From positions 248,001 to 312,000 of the forward strand of contig NC_067208.1 in NCBI RefSeq assembly GCF_026262505.1: a stretch of DNA of 64,000 nucleotides, in the 5' to 3' direction. Positions 10,848 to 19,742 of this stretch are shown piece by piece; position 1 is the stretch's first letter, and each line of letters opens with the position of its first letter. The notes under the pieces are model-generated. The model had not been told where the DNA came from. It did not search any database and was given only the letters and a program-made list of their open reading frames with translations. Source of the stretch: Trichomonas vaginalis G3. Its lineage: Eukaryota; Parabasalia; Trichomonadida; Trichomonadidae. The position numbers were made by a program, and so were the translations under genes.

Positions 10848-10980
10848 TTACATCCAAATAAAAGTTTTCAGTAAAATAAAAAATAAAATAAAAAATAAAA
10901 TAAAAAATAAAATAAAAAATAATGATATCACCACCCTCACACGTATGAAAACATAGCACAAAAATAAATTTAGGTGAAGT

Positions 10981-10994
10981 GGTGAGATCTCACC
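10981..10994. promoter_or_regulatory. Palindrome GGTGAGATCTCACC, site 1
   Basis: A perfect 14-bp palindrome in the left terminal repeat, with AGGTGAA to its left and TTCACC iterons to its right. It is one of seven such sites in the two Mavericks. Confidence 0.75.
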
Positions 10995-11035
10995 TCTTTT
11001 TTCACCTGTTTTTTCACCCTGTTGAATTCATTGCT

Positions 11036-11281
11036 TTATAACTCTCTTCCTTTCTCCAACTCTTCTAACTTCTTCTTAAGTTCAGCAATGTTGTCCTCAT
11101 GAAGTTTAATCTTCCTTAATATACCTTCTCTATCTAATGGTTGCTTTATCTTTTTAAACTGAACTCTACCATCCTTCATAGTATGAATGTAAAAACCTTC
11201 TGGAATAGTTCCTGATTTAATGTATTCTACCAAAAACTTTTGTTTCATTGCTTCAGTGACTTTATTTGTCATTTCAATCAA
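11036..11281 (-). CDS. Small coiled-coil Maverick protein
   Basis: 81 residues. A compact N-terminal part (YIKSGTIPEGFYIHTMKDGR) is followed by a C-terminal coiled coil (EDNIAELKKKLEELEKGREL). No family is recognised. The 3' end reaches into the terminal repeat. A TTTTTATTTG box lies just upstream of the ATG at 11281, and it runs in the same direction as the capsid genes that precede it, so it may be a virion or assembly protein. Confidence 0.6.
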   Translation of the reverse strand: MIEMTNKVTEAMKQKFLVEYIKSGTIPEGFYIHTMKDGRVQFKKIKQPLDREGILRKIKLHEDNIAELKKKLEELEKGREL

Positions 11282-11320
11282 ATAAAAATTTTAATATTAA
11301 ATAAAAATAACGTTATTTTT

Positions 11321-11779
11321 TCAGTAAGGAAACGCAGGAGTTTTACGATTTATTTGAGGAGTAGGTTCTGGTTTAAATGTTGGAGTCGGTTTAGGAGTTG
11401 ACTTTTGAACAGGAGTTTGTACTTCCATAGGTTCAGGAGTCATTGAAGGTTTTGCTTGTGAAGGCGTTGGTTTTGGCGAAGGTGTTGGAGTTTGTTTAAC
11501 TTCAGCTACTTCAGTATTATTTACAACATTTGCTTTATTTCTTTTCAACATCATAACTGCTACTGCTGTAGCTAGCAAACCTAGTGGGAGACCATATCTT
11601 ATATAAGGACTTGACCAAATGCTATTTTTGACAGGAGCTGGTGGAACACCTAACCTTGGTGAGACTGCTCTTTGCCATTGTGCAGCTCGTAAGAAATATT
11701 CAATAGGTGCTCCATAATCGTTTGGTAAAGTTTGTTTCATAGATGGTGAAGGTTCACGAGAGCTTGATGAAGAACTCAT
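11321..11779 (-). CDS. Membrane-anchored Pro-rich Maverick protein
   Basis: 152 residues. There is a Ser-rich N terminus (SSSSSREPSPSMK) and one membrane segment about residues 65-82 (IRYGLPLGLLATAVAVMML). The segment is followed by Arg/Lys and a long tail of PTP/KPTP-type repeats. No enzyme motifs are seen. It sits directly downstream of the major capsid gene (30-bp gap) in the same direction, so a minor structural or membrane role in the particle is plausible. I do not recognise the family. Confidence 0.6.
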   Translation of the reverse strand: MSSSSSSREPSPSMKQTLPNDYGAPIEYFLRAAQWQRAVSPRLGVPPAPVKNSIWSSPYIRYGLPLGLLATAVAVMMLKRNKANVVNNTEVAEVKQTPTPSPKPTPSQAKPSMTPEPMEVQTPVQKSTPKPTPTFKPEPTPQINRKTPAFPY

Positions 11780-11809
11780 TTATAAGCTTTAAAAATAAAC
11801 GTTCATCCT

Positions 11810-13384
11810 TTATTCCTCACCGTCGTCCGTAGCTAAGTTATAGTCATCTAATCTTATTATTGGGATTCCATTAGCACGCACCTGAATGGCAAAGCAACAA
11901 TCCCTCATAAATCCAATAAGTGGCTTTGGTACATTTTCAGTTGCTAGTTCAATAGGTCCTTTAACAGACAATTTGTATGTTATTGGAGCAGTAGATGTTT
12001 GACCTTGTTGGAAGCAAAAGTCCACTTCTGTTGGAAAACCACATAAGAAATGTGTGTTGTCATAGCTATCCCATTTATGTTCCACACTACCATCATCCAC
12101 CAATGACCTCATAACATCTTCATTAAATCCTATCATATCATTGTTTGTATTGCAAGCGTTCGCAACCATTTCATAAAATACAGGTCCATATGATTTTTCA
12201 GGTTCTGCAGGCATATTTCCATAAGCTCCCATGGAAAGCTGAAGATATTTAAACTTAGGGTTCTCAAAATTAACATAATAGTTGTCTTTCTTTCTAAATA
12301 GTGCCCAAATACTTTTAACATTAATAGGCGTATAAGCTGCTGTAAATGTTGCACTTGAACTATCTGTATTCTTTGAGAATGAACCGTCCATAGGAATCCA
12401 ATCCATAACTTTAACAGGAAAACATAAAGCCTCGTTTGTATAATGTTCTACAAGTTCTGTATAAATGTTAGGGTCTAAAGAGAATGACTTTGGATGAATG
12501 AAACATTCATTAAAATCCATCTTTGTTCGAAATAGTTGCTGGGTTACAGTTGTAATAGTAACTGTTCCACTAGCTTCTACTGCCTTCGTTATCATAGTGA
12601 ATGGTTCATTCCATGGAACAAATTTATTTGTCGGTGGATTTGAATCTGAAGCAAATGCAACTTTAAGAGTTGGATTGAAAGCAATGATATCATTTACAGA
12701 TATAGATGTGCATTGTAAGGCGTCGCTACTGAACTTTACTTTAAGCTGAATGTTTCCTGCAAAAGCTGGAATAAATCGAATAGCTTCTAATGGAAGGAAT
12801 CTTCTAACAGGAATTCTTAAACGAAGCTTAAAATCAAATGATTTTCCTGCTGTAATTGGACCACTAACAATTTGTCCTGTTCTGCATGTTCCCGAATGAC
12901 TCCATACATCTTCATGTCGAGTCTTTGAGAAAACATCTACTTTCTTTATTTGTTCGGTAGTTTGTGAGTTTGAAGTTATATATGCTTCTTCTCTTGCGTT
13001 GTCTTGAGAATATACGATACGACCATTTGCAAGGATTTGATATCCAGCAACTGCATAGAAAGCGTCATCGAAACCAATCCAAAATCCTGGTGGGTTTGTT
13101 TTATTGGAACCTGAACCAATTTCTTTATCTACAATAAATTGACCTTCCATTTTATACGTAATGAATGTATTGTAAAGGTCCAACATATTTTCACCAGGAG
13201 GTGAGAAATTGAATGTTACCCATGTTTTATCTTTAGCAGTTCCAGGTTGTGATGGAATCTTTGCGTCAGAATATTTTCTATTAGTGTCACCAATTTGAAC
13301 TGCATTGTCTATGATATCGAAATATGAGCGAATCTGATGAATATGCTCTGCTGGAGTAAATTCGTTTAACTGTTCGTTCTGCAT
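11810..13384 (-). CDS. Major capsid protein candidate (double jelly-roll), Maverick 1
   Basis: 524 residues, the right size for a Polinton double-jelly-roll capsid protein, which forms trimeric hexons of the shell. It aligns by eye with the 535-residue protein at 55756-57363. The clearest shared block is FKLRLRIPVRRFLPLEAIRF against LKLRVPLSSFLIFRFLRYLP, followed in both by an N/W-AG-x-I motif. Both also share a Phe/Tyr-rich strand pattern and the C-terminal glycine-phenylalanine stretch. The start at 13384 has a TTTTTATCCG box 13-22 bases upstream. The frame is intact. The fold call comes from size, context and pattern, not from a structure. Confidence 0.7.
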   Translation of the reverse strand: MQNEQLNEFTPAEHIHQIRSYFDIIDNAVQIGDTNRKYSDAKIPSQPGTAKDKTWVTFNFSPPGENMLDLYNTFITYKMEGQFIVDKEIGSGSNKTNPPGFWIGFDDAFYAVAGYQILANGRIVYSQDNAREEAYITSNSQTTEQIKKVDVFSKTRHEDVWSHSGTCRTGQIVSGPITAGKSFDFKLRLRIPVRRFLPLEAIRFIPAFAGNIQLKVKFSSDALQCTSISVNDIIAFNPTLKVAFASDSNPPTNKFVPWNEPFTMITKAVEASGTVTITTVTQQLFRTKMDFNECFIHPKSFSLDPNIYTELVEHYTNEALCFPVKVMDWIPMDGSFSKNTDSSSATFTAAYTPINVKSIWALFRKKDNYYVNFENPKFKYLQLSMGAYGNMPAEPEKSYGPVFYEMVANACNTNNDMIGFNEDVMRSLVDDGSVEHKWDSYDNTHFLCGFPTEVDFCFQQGQTSTAPITYKLSVKGPIELATENVPKPLIGFMRDCCFAIQVRANGIPIIRLDDYNLATDDGEE

Positions 13385-13411
13385 GTATTTACTTCGGATA
13401 AAAATATCTAT

Positions 13412-13842
13412 TTACTTCATTATTCTCACTCTTCTTCTTGGCATTCGTGGTGGAAGTTGTTTCTTGACATTTTCAATGAACTGTACATTCTCTTTTGTCT
13501 CAACTTCTTTCACTGGTGGGTCAGGGTTCTTTGACTCGGTTTGTTTTTCAATGAAATTCACGAACTTTGCAATAAGCTCTTCGTTATTGAAAGTACATCT
13601 GGCTTCTTTTCTTCTTGTTCTTTTGGTGGCTCAGTTTGAACAGAAGGCTTAACATGGGCTTCGTGGGCTTCACCCTTGCCATACACCTTAATGTTGTCGC
13701 TTTCTGCATTCGCTAATGGAACCTTTCTTTTTCTTACGTATATTTTACCATCTTTACTCTGACTTACGTAATAGAAAGGATGTTGTATTCCTCTTGCGTC
13801 ATTTAATATAATAGACTCTCGCTCTGATTTTGACAAGCTCAT
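13412..13842 (-). pseudogene. Small Maverick 1 protein, charged, broken
   Basis: A minus-strand coding stretch just upstream of the capsid gene. The N-terminal part holds YYVSQSKDGKIYVRKRK and a Glu/Lys/Pro-rich middle; the C terminus is very basic (MPRRRVRIMK). It carries about one break. I recognise no family; a basic tail would suit a DNA-binding virion protein. Confidence 0.5.
13653..13682. repeat. GC-rich hairpin unit (partial) in coding DNA
   Basis: CATGGGCTTCGTGGGCTTCA, then CCCTTGCC. It is related to the double hairpin at 15038-15064 but lacks the second stem. It lies inside the preceding minus-strand gene. Confidence 0.5.
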
Positions 13843-13887
13843 TTTACATCGGTTAAAGTTTTAATTTTGTTTTTTATCTGCAGTCAA

Positions 13888-14148
13888 ATGACTCAGACAA
13901 GCCCTACGGACAAGACCCAAGGGGTCATAGATGTTGAAGCATTGAAGAAAGAAATTCGTGAGCAAATTTTATCCGAACTGAAGGAACAAAAACAAGAACA
14001 AAAGCCAGAGAGACCAAAGAGAAAACTTAGTGAAAAACAACTTGCTGCATTAGCTGCTGGAAGACAAAAGAACCCACGTTTGCTGGCGAAGAAAGCTAGA
14101 GAAGAAGCTGAAGCAAAAGCAAAAGAAGCAAAAGCAAAGAAAGAGTAA
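13888..14148 (+). CDS. Lys/Glu-rich coiled-coil Maverick protein
   Basis: 86 residues from the ATG at 13888 (MTQTSPTDKTQG). A box TTTTTATC lies 10-17 bases upstream, which favours this start over upstream non-ATG codons. The protein is highly charged: an EIREQILSELKEQKQEQK helix, then ERPKRKLSEKQLAALAAGRQ and a terminal Ala/Lys/Glu repeat. No enzyme motif. It is divergent from the broken gene at 13842 with 45 bp between. It may bind nucleic acid or serve as a scaffold. Confidence 0.6.
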   Translation: MTQTSPTDKTQGVIDVEALKKEIREQILSELKEQKQEQKPERPKRKLSEKQLAALAAGRQKNPRLLAKKAREEAEAKAKEAKAKKE

Positions 14149-14172
14149 ATGGTTTATTTTTATCCGAATTAA

Positions 14173-15030
14173 ATGTATAGACAAATACCTTTATCTGTTG
14201 CGTTCAGTAGTGAAAACCCTGACGTCAAAATAAAGGGGAACAGAGTAACGTTTAAGTTTCCAACAGACTGGATTGTGAACATAAATGAAGAGAAGTACAT
14301 TGGCATAACAAATATGTACATAACACGTGCTTTCAGAAAGGTTGACTTTATACTTCAAGTCGAGATAGAAAATGACGAACAGTCTTTAAGTGCCCAAAAC
14401 ATTCACATATACAAATACTTTAAAGACGATACAACATTGCTACAATGTATGATTTCATTTAATGAGATGTTCGAGAAAAAGTTCAACATTGAAGTACAAA
14501 CTTTACAGCCTTTACGTGAGTTTCTTGCACAACTGAAAGAAGAAGGTAGTCAGCCACAACTTATAGACTTTCATTATGAATTTAATGAAAATGAAGATGG
14601 AACACATGACTGTCAGTTTGTTGTATTCTCACCATTCAATGAAGTCGCTAAAGAGAAAGAAAATCCATTACGTATAAGATTTCAAATCTCTGAACCAAGT
14701 GATGATTTCAAGAATGTTTTCAATTATGATGCAATGCTTCCGAGGAAAAATGAATTTTCAAAGATTGTAACACCTGGCATTTGGGATAGAAAGCAAGCTA
14801 TATTATATTCAAACTTAAGTAAGGGAGTTGAAAATGAGTTCATTGGTCATACAAGAACTACACCACTTCCTAACCCTAAATACTATAAATTAACTGGCTT
14901 CAATCGTGAGTTTTGGATAGACATGTTCTCCACTCATGACCATAAAGCACCTGTTTTGCTACCTCCAGACCATAAGGACTGTCTCTACATTGAAGCACAA
15001 CTCTTAAACTCTACCATCGCAGTATTGTAA
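14173..15030 (+). CDS. Unrecognised Maverick protein, beta-rich, 285 residues
   Basis: Starts at 14173 (MYRQIPLSVAFSSENPD), 14 bases after a TTTTTATCCGAA box. The N-terminal third reads like a strand-rich domain (VKIKGNRVTFKFPTDWIVNI...YIGITNMYITRAFRKV). The middle is helical, and the C-terminal third has NREFWIDMFSTHDHKAPVLL. No protease, ATPase or nuclease motif is seen. Position next to capsid genes and strand content suggest a particle component. No counterpart is obvious in the visible part of Maverick 2. Confidence 0.6.
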   Translation: MYRQIPLSVAFSSENPDVKIKGNRVTFKFPTDWIVNINEEKYIGITNMYITRAFRKVDFILQVEIENDEQSLSAQNIHIYKYFKDDTTLLQCMISFNEMFEKKFNIEVQTLQPLREFLAQLKEEGSQPQLIDFHYEFNENEDGTHDCQFVVFSPFNEVAKEKENPLRIRFQISEPSDDFKNVFNYDAMLPRKNEFSKIVTPGIWDRKQAILYSNLSKGVENEFIGHTRTTPLPNPKYYKLTGFNREFWIDMFSTHDHKAPVLLPPDHKDCLYIEAQLLNSTIAVL

Positions 15031-15037
15031 ATGACCA

Positions 15038-15064
15038 CATGGGCTTCGCCCTTGCCGCTAGCGG
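15038..15064. repeat. GC-rich double hairpin
   Basis: The first stem is GGGC-TTC-GCCC and the second GCCGC-TA-GCGGC, two bases apart, in an otherwise AT-rich spacer between convergent genes. It is the clearest example of the recurring unit (others at 18696, 22446 and 32645). Confidence 0.7.
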
Positions 15065-15111
15065 CTTATTTTTATCACGAATGACCTCATTGCTGACAAA
15101 AATAAATGACC

Positions 15112-18100
15112 TCAGAACTTCAACTTACGAATAAAGCTTGTTTTAGTTGTTATTGAGAAGTTAAACTTTTCAGCAAAGCAAGGTTGACATGACTTACATA
15201 AGTCAAATCCAATCTCTTGACCATCATGAAGTGCTTTGTAAAGTTTCATTAAACTGAACTCAGAGTCTTTGTCATATGTTCCAACAGGTATGTGAATGTT
15301 CTTATCTTCATTGTAATAGCATTGTATAGCTTCAGGAAACATTTCATTAGCTGTTAAAGCAAGGACGTCTTGTTTTACACCTTTACAACGTGCATGAAAT
15401 GCAACTTCATTTAAATCGTTAGTGAGTAAGTCTATGTAGGTCTTCTTTCCACAAAATATTGACTTGTATGCTAAACTTTGTTTTCCAGGTGTTATTTCTG
15501 CGAAGTCAGAATGAAATTGACCAAGGTTCTTTCCTATAAGTTCGCGACAGTATCTCTTCTTAAACTCTGCTGCAAGCTTTGGTATGTCTTCATTGAAAAT
15601 ATGCATGCTATCACAGTCCTGGTAAAATATTTGAAGTCCCATATCTTCTGCAGTACAGAATACTTCACACATTATTCTCTTCGACATAGACAGAATGTTA
15701 ACACCAAGTGGACAGAAGTTAAAGTGTCTGCAAATGCTTTTCGTTAGCTTGAAAATAGTTTTATCTGAACCATCCAAACCTTCGAACTTCACTATATGGT
15801 TGTAGTTTCTGATGGCATATCTTATAGCATCTTTGTCATTTACTATGGTTATTTTTGACTCAATAGGAGATAGAATAGTTTTGCCATAAATACTGTTCAG
15901 AATGAGCTTTATATTTTCTTGCAAAGGATTTCCTTCTTTCTTATACTTTAACCTTAACTCAAACAACTTCTTTACTTCATCTCTTATTCTAATATCTCTG
16001 TTTCCATCGTAATAGTATCCTTGCAACACTTCACATTTGACACCTTGATATTTTATGAGGTCTTGTAATGTTATATGGTCAACATACATTAAACAGCAAG
16101 TGTTTGAACTTCTGGGAACGTTAAGTTCTGGATTTAGTTCAGGGTCACAAACTATTAAAGGAAAGTGTCTATGTATTCCAATCTCTGTTATCTTAATGAG
16201 AACAAAGAAGCCAGACATAAACTTTTCACCAATGGGTTCCTTTTGGTCGTCATCGAATAAATGTCTCATGAGATACTCTGTGCTTAACATTTCTTTCTTC
16301 ATAACCTTTGGAATACCTTCTAAAGTATAAAGTCTTGCTATAGCTGATGGATATAATGAAACAGCGTCGAAATCAGCAATGAGTTTCTTTTCGCTCTTTT
16401 GTTTAATGTTATCTGACAGCATACATCTTCCACCTTGAATACAGCGTGAAATAAATTCTCTTGGTTTATTTGAAAAGTCATATAAATTTCCATTAGGGAA
16501 GTATATTCTGTTCTCAAATAATTTGTTAGCAATTGAACAAATACTAACGTAGTCATAAACGTTTAAATCAAATTCTTTCAATATGTCATTGCGGAACTTA
16601 ACAAAACCTTCTCTTAAAATTCTTACATCTTGTTTGCAATAAAATGTGCTATACTTTTCTAAGTCGAAGTGGTTCTCATCTATTCTGCAACCTTTGATGG
16701 AATCTATGTTTTTCATGAATGTATCTGCATCCTGGATAAACTTACATGCTTCAGAAATGACACCAGTTCTGTTGTCATTTGCTAACAAAACACTGCTGTA
16801 GTAGTTGTATGGAAATACTTCTTTCGGTCCTGTTTGTAAGTTAAACATAGCAGGAAATAGTTTAAGTTTCTTATTTATAACACTGTAAGAGTCTTTTATA
16901 ATAATTGCCCTTCCTTTATATAAACCAGTTATTTGCATTGTTCGTGAACCTTTAATGATGGGAGTTCCTTTCACTTCTGTCATGTGTCTTAAGATGAAGT
17001 TTATATCATAACTGAGGTTATGGAAATATATTAAACTCTTGTCAGGAAGTCGTTCCAAAAATTCTGTTGCACAGTTCTGACCCCAAATGCTTTCACTCAC
17101 TGAACCATCTTCACTGTCGTAACATATGTTAAAAGCTTTATGAAAGCCATCGGTACTGCACTCAAAGTCAGCAAAGAAAACGTGCTCAGGAATGAACTTG
17201 CACTTATTTTTATTTACTTCTTTTGACTCGGCTTTCTTCTTCAGTTGTACACAATACTTTGGAGCATATGTCAAATCTTTAAATGGTGCAAGGTTCTGTT
17301 TATATAAGTCAGTCGTATATGTGAAAAGTTCTCCATAAGAAATAGGTTCGAAATATTTGCACTCCCACAATGTTTTCATAACATCCCATAACGGTGTTGT
17401 TCTATCATAACGAACTACATATTTATCTTCTCTCTTTGTATAAATCTTCATTTGTTTCTCAATGTTCATTCCACCACACTCCTTCAAGATTTCTATATAG
17501 TTGCGAATGAAATATGTTGTCATTGGTAATCTTTCATTTAGCATGTAGTGGTCTTCAACAAGAAGTAAGTCAATAGTTCGAACAGTTTCACATTCTTTTG
17601 GTATGTATCTCTTTATTTCATTATGTCTTGAGTCATTGAAGTAACCAATGGTAACATTAAATGCTATACCTGTTGCGTCAGAAATTTCTTGTACTTTACT
17701 TTGAGGAAAGTCTCTAACACGAATGACTTCTCTCATGTGGTCAATAGTTTCTTCATTTACTCCAGCCTGAATGCAAGCATAAACGAAGCAGTTATCTTCT
17801 GTCATAAGTGTTGCAGTTCTTTTGTTCAGTTCATTGAAGATTTGGTAGCGTTCAAGATTTATAGGTAATGTGCAAAGATACTTCCAGAACTGACCGCTTC
17901 TCTTCTTATAAAACTTCTTTTCACCATTATCTTTCCAAAAGCTTTCTATAAGTGCTGGGTTTCCTGTTTGCTTAAGAGCTTCCAAAATGGCTTTCTGGTC
18001 ATTTGTCAGTGTGCTTTCATCTCTATATGGTCTCTTTTTTGGTTTGCCTTTCTTTACATCTGACATCGTTAAGCCTTCATATTCTGTTAAATCATACATC

Positions 18101-18891
18101 TTTATTTCGGTAAGATTCTTTATGTTTGTCAAGAAGAAGTCATAGTGCATTTCAACAATACCTGCAGCATTTGCTTCTATCTCTGATATAAAGTTCTCCT
18201 TCAAGAGCTGATGTAGTAATGTTCCAATATTATTGAGGTTTAACGTAGAACATTCATACTTTCCACCAAGTTTATAACATACCATCCATCTCTGTTGTGA
18301 GTTTATTTTAATTTTCTCTAAGAGTCTCATGAAAACCTTACCGAAATGTTTGTGTAAGTAGTCTCTGTTTGGTTCATCTAAAGCTTCGATGTTAAAGTCA
18401 ATGAGTCTATTGCCTGACTTCACATTTCTCTTCCTATTCTCTTCATCTTTCTTTAACCATCTCTCACCTTCTTTTGGTTTGTCGTCAATGGAACGAATGA
18501 CATCGTTAGCTTTGCGAACTTGTTCTATAGCGCTCTTAAACATCTCTCTTCTCTGTTGTTTCAGTGTGTCGTCTCTTCTTCTCGTTTCACCAACGTTTGC
18601 ATTTGTTATGTCAAACATTTCTCTTCTTACTTCATGAGGTACTGAACGTCTATGATATAAGTCAATAGCAACGTCATTTAAAGGAAATGCTCTTGCATGG
18701 ACTTCGTCCTCGCCGCGTTGCGGCTTTATGAACTCATGAATTCTATCATAACTTATTGCACCATTATAGTCTTTAATGAAGTCAGCGAGTGCTTTTTTGT
18801 TTGTTGCGTAATGTTTTGCTACTTCTATGTTAGCTTCTGTTAGAAGTTGTTTTATTTCCGAGTGTTCTAACTTAGACAACTTCCGATACAT
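15112..18891 (-). CDS. polB: Protein-primed family B DNA polymerase
   Basis: 1259 residues, intact. This is the replicative enzyme of Polintons: it starts synthesis from a terminal protein at the linear ends. Exonuclease motifs: FFADFECS (~570), YFHNLSYDINFIL and YCKQDVRIL. Polymerase motifs: A, DFDAVSLYPSAI (~840); B, KLILNSIYGKT (~990); C, YQDCDSMHIF (~1090), where YxDxDS stands for the usual YxDTDS. The N-terminal ~550 residues have no clear motif; in this family such a region can include the terminal-protein part. A GC-rich double hairpin (18696-18723) is translated in frame near residues 57-66 (PQRGEDEVHA), so the hairpin unit is tolerated in the N terminus. Confidence 0.93.
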   Translation of the reverse strand: MYRKLSKLEHSEIKQLLTEANIEVAKHYATNKKALADFIKDYNGAISYDRIHEFIKPQRGEDEVHARAFPLNDVAIDLYHRRSVPHEVRREMFDITNANVGETRRRDDTLKQQRREMFKSAIEQVRKANDVIRSIDDKPKEGERWLKKDEENRKRNVKSGNRLIDFNIEALDEPNRDYLHKHFGKVFMRLLEKIKINSQQRWMVCYKLGGKYECSTLNLNNIGTLLHQLLKENFISEIEANAAGIVEMHYDFFLTNIKNLTEIKMYDLTEYEGLTMSDVKKGKPKKRPYRDESTLTNDQKAILEALKQTGNPALIESFWKDNGEKKFYKKRSGQFWKYLCTLPINLERYQIFNELNKRTATLMTEDNCFVYACIQAGVNEETIDHMREVIRVRDFPQSKVQEISDATGIAFNVTIGYFNDSRHNEIKRYIPKECETVRTIDLLLVEDHYMLNERLPMTTYFIRNYIEILKECGGMNIEKQMKIYTKREDKYVVRYDRTTPLWDVMKTLWECKYFEPISYGELFTYTTDLYKQNLAPFKDLTYAPKYCVQLKKKAESKEVNKNKCKFIPEHVFFADFECSTDGFHKAFNICYDSEDGSVSESIWGQNCATEFLERLPDKSLIYFHNLSYDINFILRHMTEVKGTPIIKGSRTMQITGLYKGRAIIIKDSYSVINKKLKLFPAMFNLQTGPKEVFPYNYYSSVLLANDNRTGVISEACKFIQDADTFMKNIDSIKGCRIDENHFDLEKYSTFYCKQDVRILREGFVKFRNDILKEFDLNVYDYVSICSIANKLFENRIYFPNGNLYDFSNKPREFISRCIQGGRCMLSDNIKQKSEKKLIADFDAVSLYPSAIARLYTLEGIPKVMKKEMLSTEYLMRHLFDDDQKEPIGEKFMSGFFVLIKITEIGIHRHFPLIVCDPELNPELNVPRSSNTCCLMYVDHITLQDLIKYQGVKCEVLQGYYYDGNRDIRIRDEVKKLFELRLKYKKEGNPLQENIKLILNSIYGKTILSPIESKITIVNDKDAIRYAIRNYNHIVKFEGLDGSDKTIFKLTKSICRHFNFCPLGVNILSMSKRIMCEVFCTAEDMGLQIFYQDCDSMHIFNEDIPKLAAEFKKRYCRELIGKNLGQFHSDFAEITPGKQSLAYKSIFCGKKTYIDLLTNDLNEVAFHARCKGVKQDVLALTANEMFPEAIQCYYNEDKNIHIPVGTYDKDSEFSLMKLYKALHDGQEIGFDLCKSCQPCFAEKFNFSITTKTSFIRKLKF
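18696..18723. repeat. GC-rich double hairpin inside polB
   Basis: The first stem is GGAC-TTC-GTCC and the second GCCGC-GTT-GCGGC. Compared with 15038 the first stem has changed on both sides (G-C to A-T), so pairing is kept. It is translated as part of polB. Confidence 0.7.
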
Positions 18892-18982
18892 CTTTAGTAG
18901 GAAATAAAAAAAATATTTTTTGAAAAAATTAGATTAGATTTTCTAAAGTTATTTTTCAAAATAATTTAATATTTTTATTTTA

Positions 18983-19456
18983 ATGAAACACATGCAAGAT
19001 TGCAAGTTCTTTTCATACAATGCTCTCGCTACTGCCATCAAGAATGAGTTCAATAATGCTTCAAATGTTAATGTTATCTTTAACAAGAAGTTTGTGAAAG
19101 AATCTAAGTTTGGTCAGTATGTCAGACCATTAGCTATCGTCATTAACCGCAAACGTTATACTTCACAAGAGTTAGCAGTAGTTTTGAAACAAAAGAGTTT
19201 CTTCGTGAATGTCAAAGATACTCATTATACTGTTATAAAGAACTCTAATATTGACTTCTTCAGTATTGCTTTAAATCTTTCCGAACAGAAAGAATATAAG
19301 AAAGGTGAAACAAATGTGAAATATTATCCTTCATCTCTGAAGACAATAACGAACAAAGATGTTATACAGAAATTCTTACCAAAGGTTGAAGAAGCTTCTA
19401 TTGACATTGACGAAGGAAGTGAAATGGTTGAAGAAATAGACCCTGAAGCTTTATAA
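18983..19456 (+). CDS. Small Maverick protein with acidic C terminus
   Basis: 157 residues, divergent from polB with 91 bp of AT-rich DNA between. A mixed alpha/beta body (FGQYVRPLAIVINRKRYTSQ, YTVIKNSNIDFFSIALNLSE) ends in an acidic tail, SIDIDEGSEMVEEIDPEAL. The protein at 60379-60798 has similar size and place and also ends DIDPEMF. Acidic tips like these are known from single-stranded DNA-binding proteins, and the neighbour is the polymerase or helicase, so a DNA-binding replication accessory is a reasonable guess but unproven. Confidence 0.55.
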   Translation: MKHMQDCKFFSYNALATAIKNEFNNASNVNVIFNKKFVKESKFGQYVRPLAIVINRKRYTSQELAVVLKQKSFFVNVKDTHYTVIKNSNIDFFSIALNLSEQKEYKKGETNVKYYPSSLKTITNKDVIQKFLPKVEEASIDIDEGSEMVEEIDPEAL

Positions 19457-19472
19457 GAAAATTTATTTTTGG

Positions 19473-19688
19473 TTAGTCTTCATATGGATATTTTACAACA
19501 ATTCCCCAATGTATAAACTTTTCATACGCTTTTTCATAAGCTTTATATACCTTCAGAAATTTTGCATAATCTTTAGAAGCATTTAGATATTGTTTAAATG
19601 CTTTGTATGTCTTCAGAAATTTTGCATAATCTTTTACATGTTGTTCGTTCTCTTCTTCTGTCATGAGTTCCGAATATTCTAAATTCAT
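19473..19688 (-). CDS. Small repeat protein (DYAKFLKxYKA)
   Basis: 71 residues with two copies of DYAKFLK-x-YKA about 24 residues apart, visible also at DNA level. Lys, Tyr and Glu are abundant; probably helical. No family recognised. It lies between an unknown gene and the KilA-N gene. A TTTTATC box precedes the start at 19688. Confidence 0.45.
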   Translation of the reverse strand: MNLEYSELMTEEENEQHVKDYAKFLKTYKAFKQYLNASKDYAKFLKVYKAYEKAYEKFIHWGIVVKYPYED

Positions 19689-19742
19689 GTTCTTTCATAT
19701 GAGATAAAATTTTATAAAAAAATAAAATTAGCTTAGATTTTT

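Larger units (their letters stand above)
10401..11052. repeat. Maverick 1 left terminal inverted repeat
   Basis: It matches the right repeat (33258-33874) in inverted orientation up to TAACTCTCTTCCTT. The two arms differ mainly in an AAAATA simple repeat (10865-10920, longer here) and a 12-bp unit in the TTCACC iterons. The arm contains a small gene and a palindrome, so both arms encode the same protein. Near-identity suggests copying between arms. Confidence 0.9.

Noticed and set aside
10865-10920. AAAATA simple repeat as an origin or regulatory array
   Set aside because: Length differs between the two terminal repeats and the sequence is plain slippage-prone DNA.
12133-12749. Open frames overlapping the Maverick 1 capsid gene
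   Set aside because: Shadows on both strands of the intact 524-codon frame.
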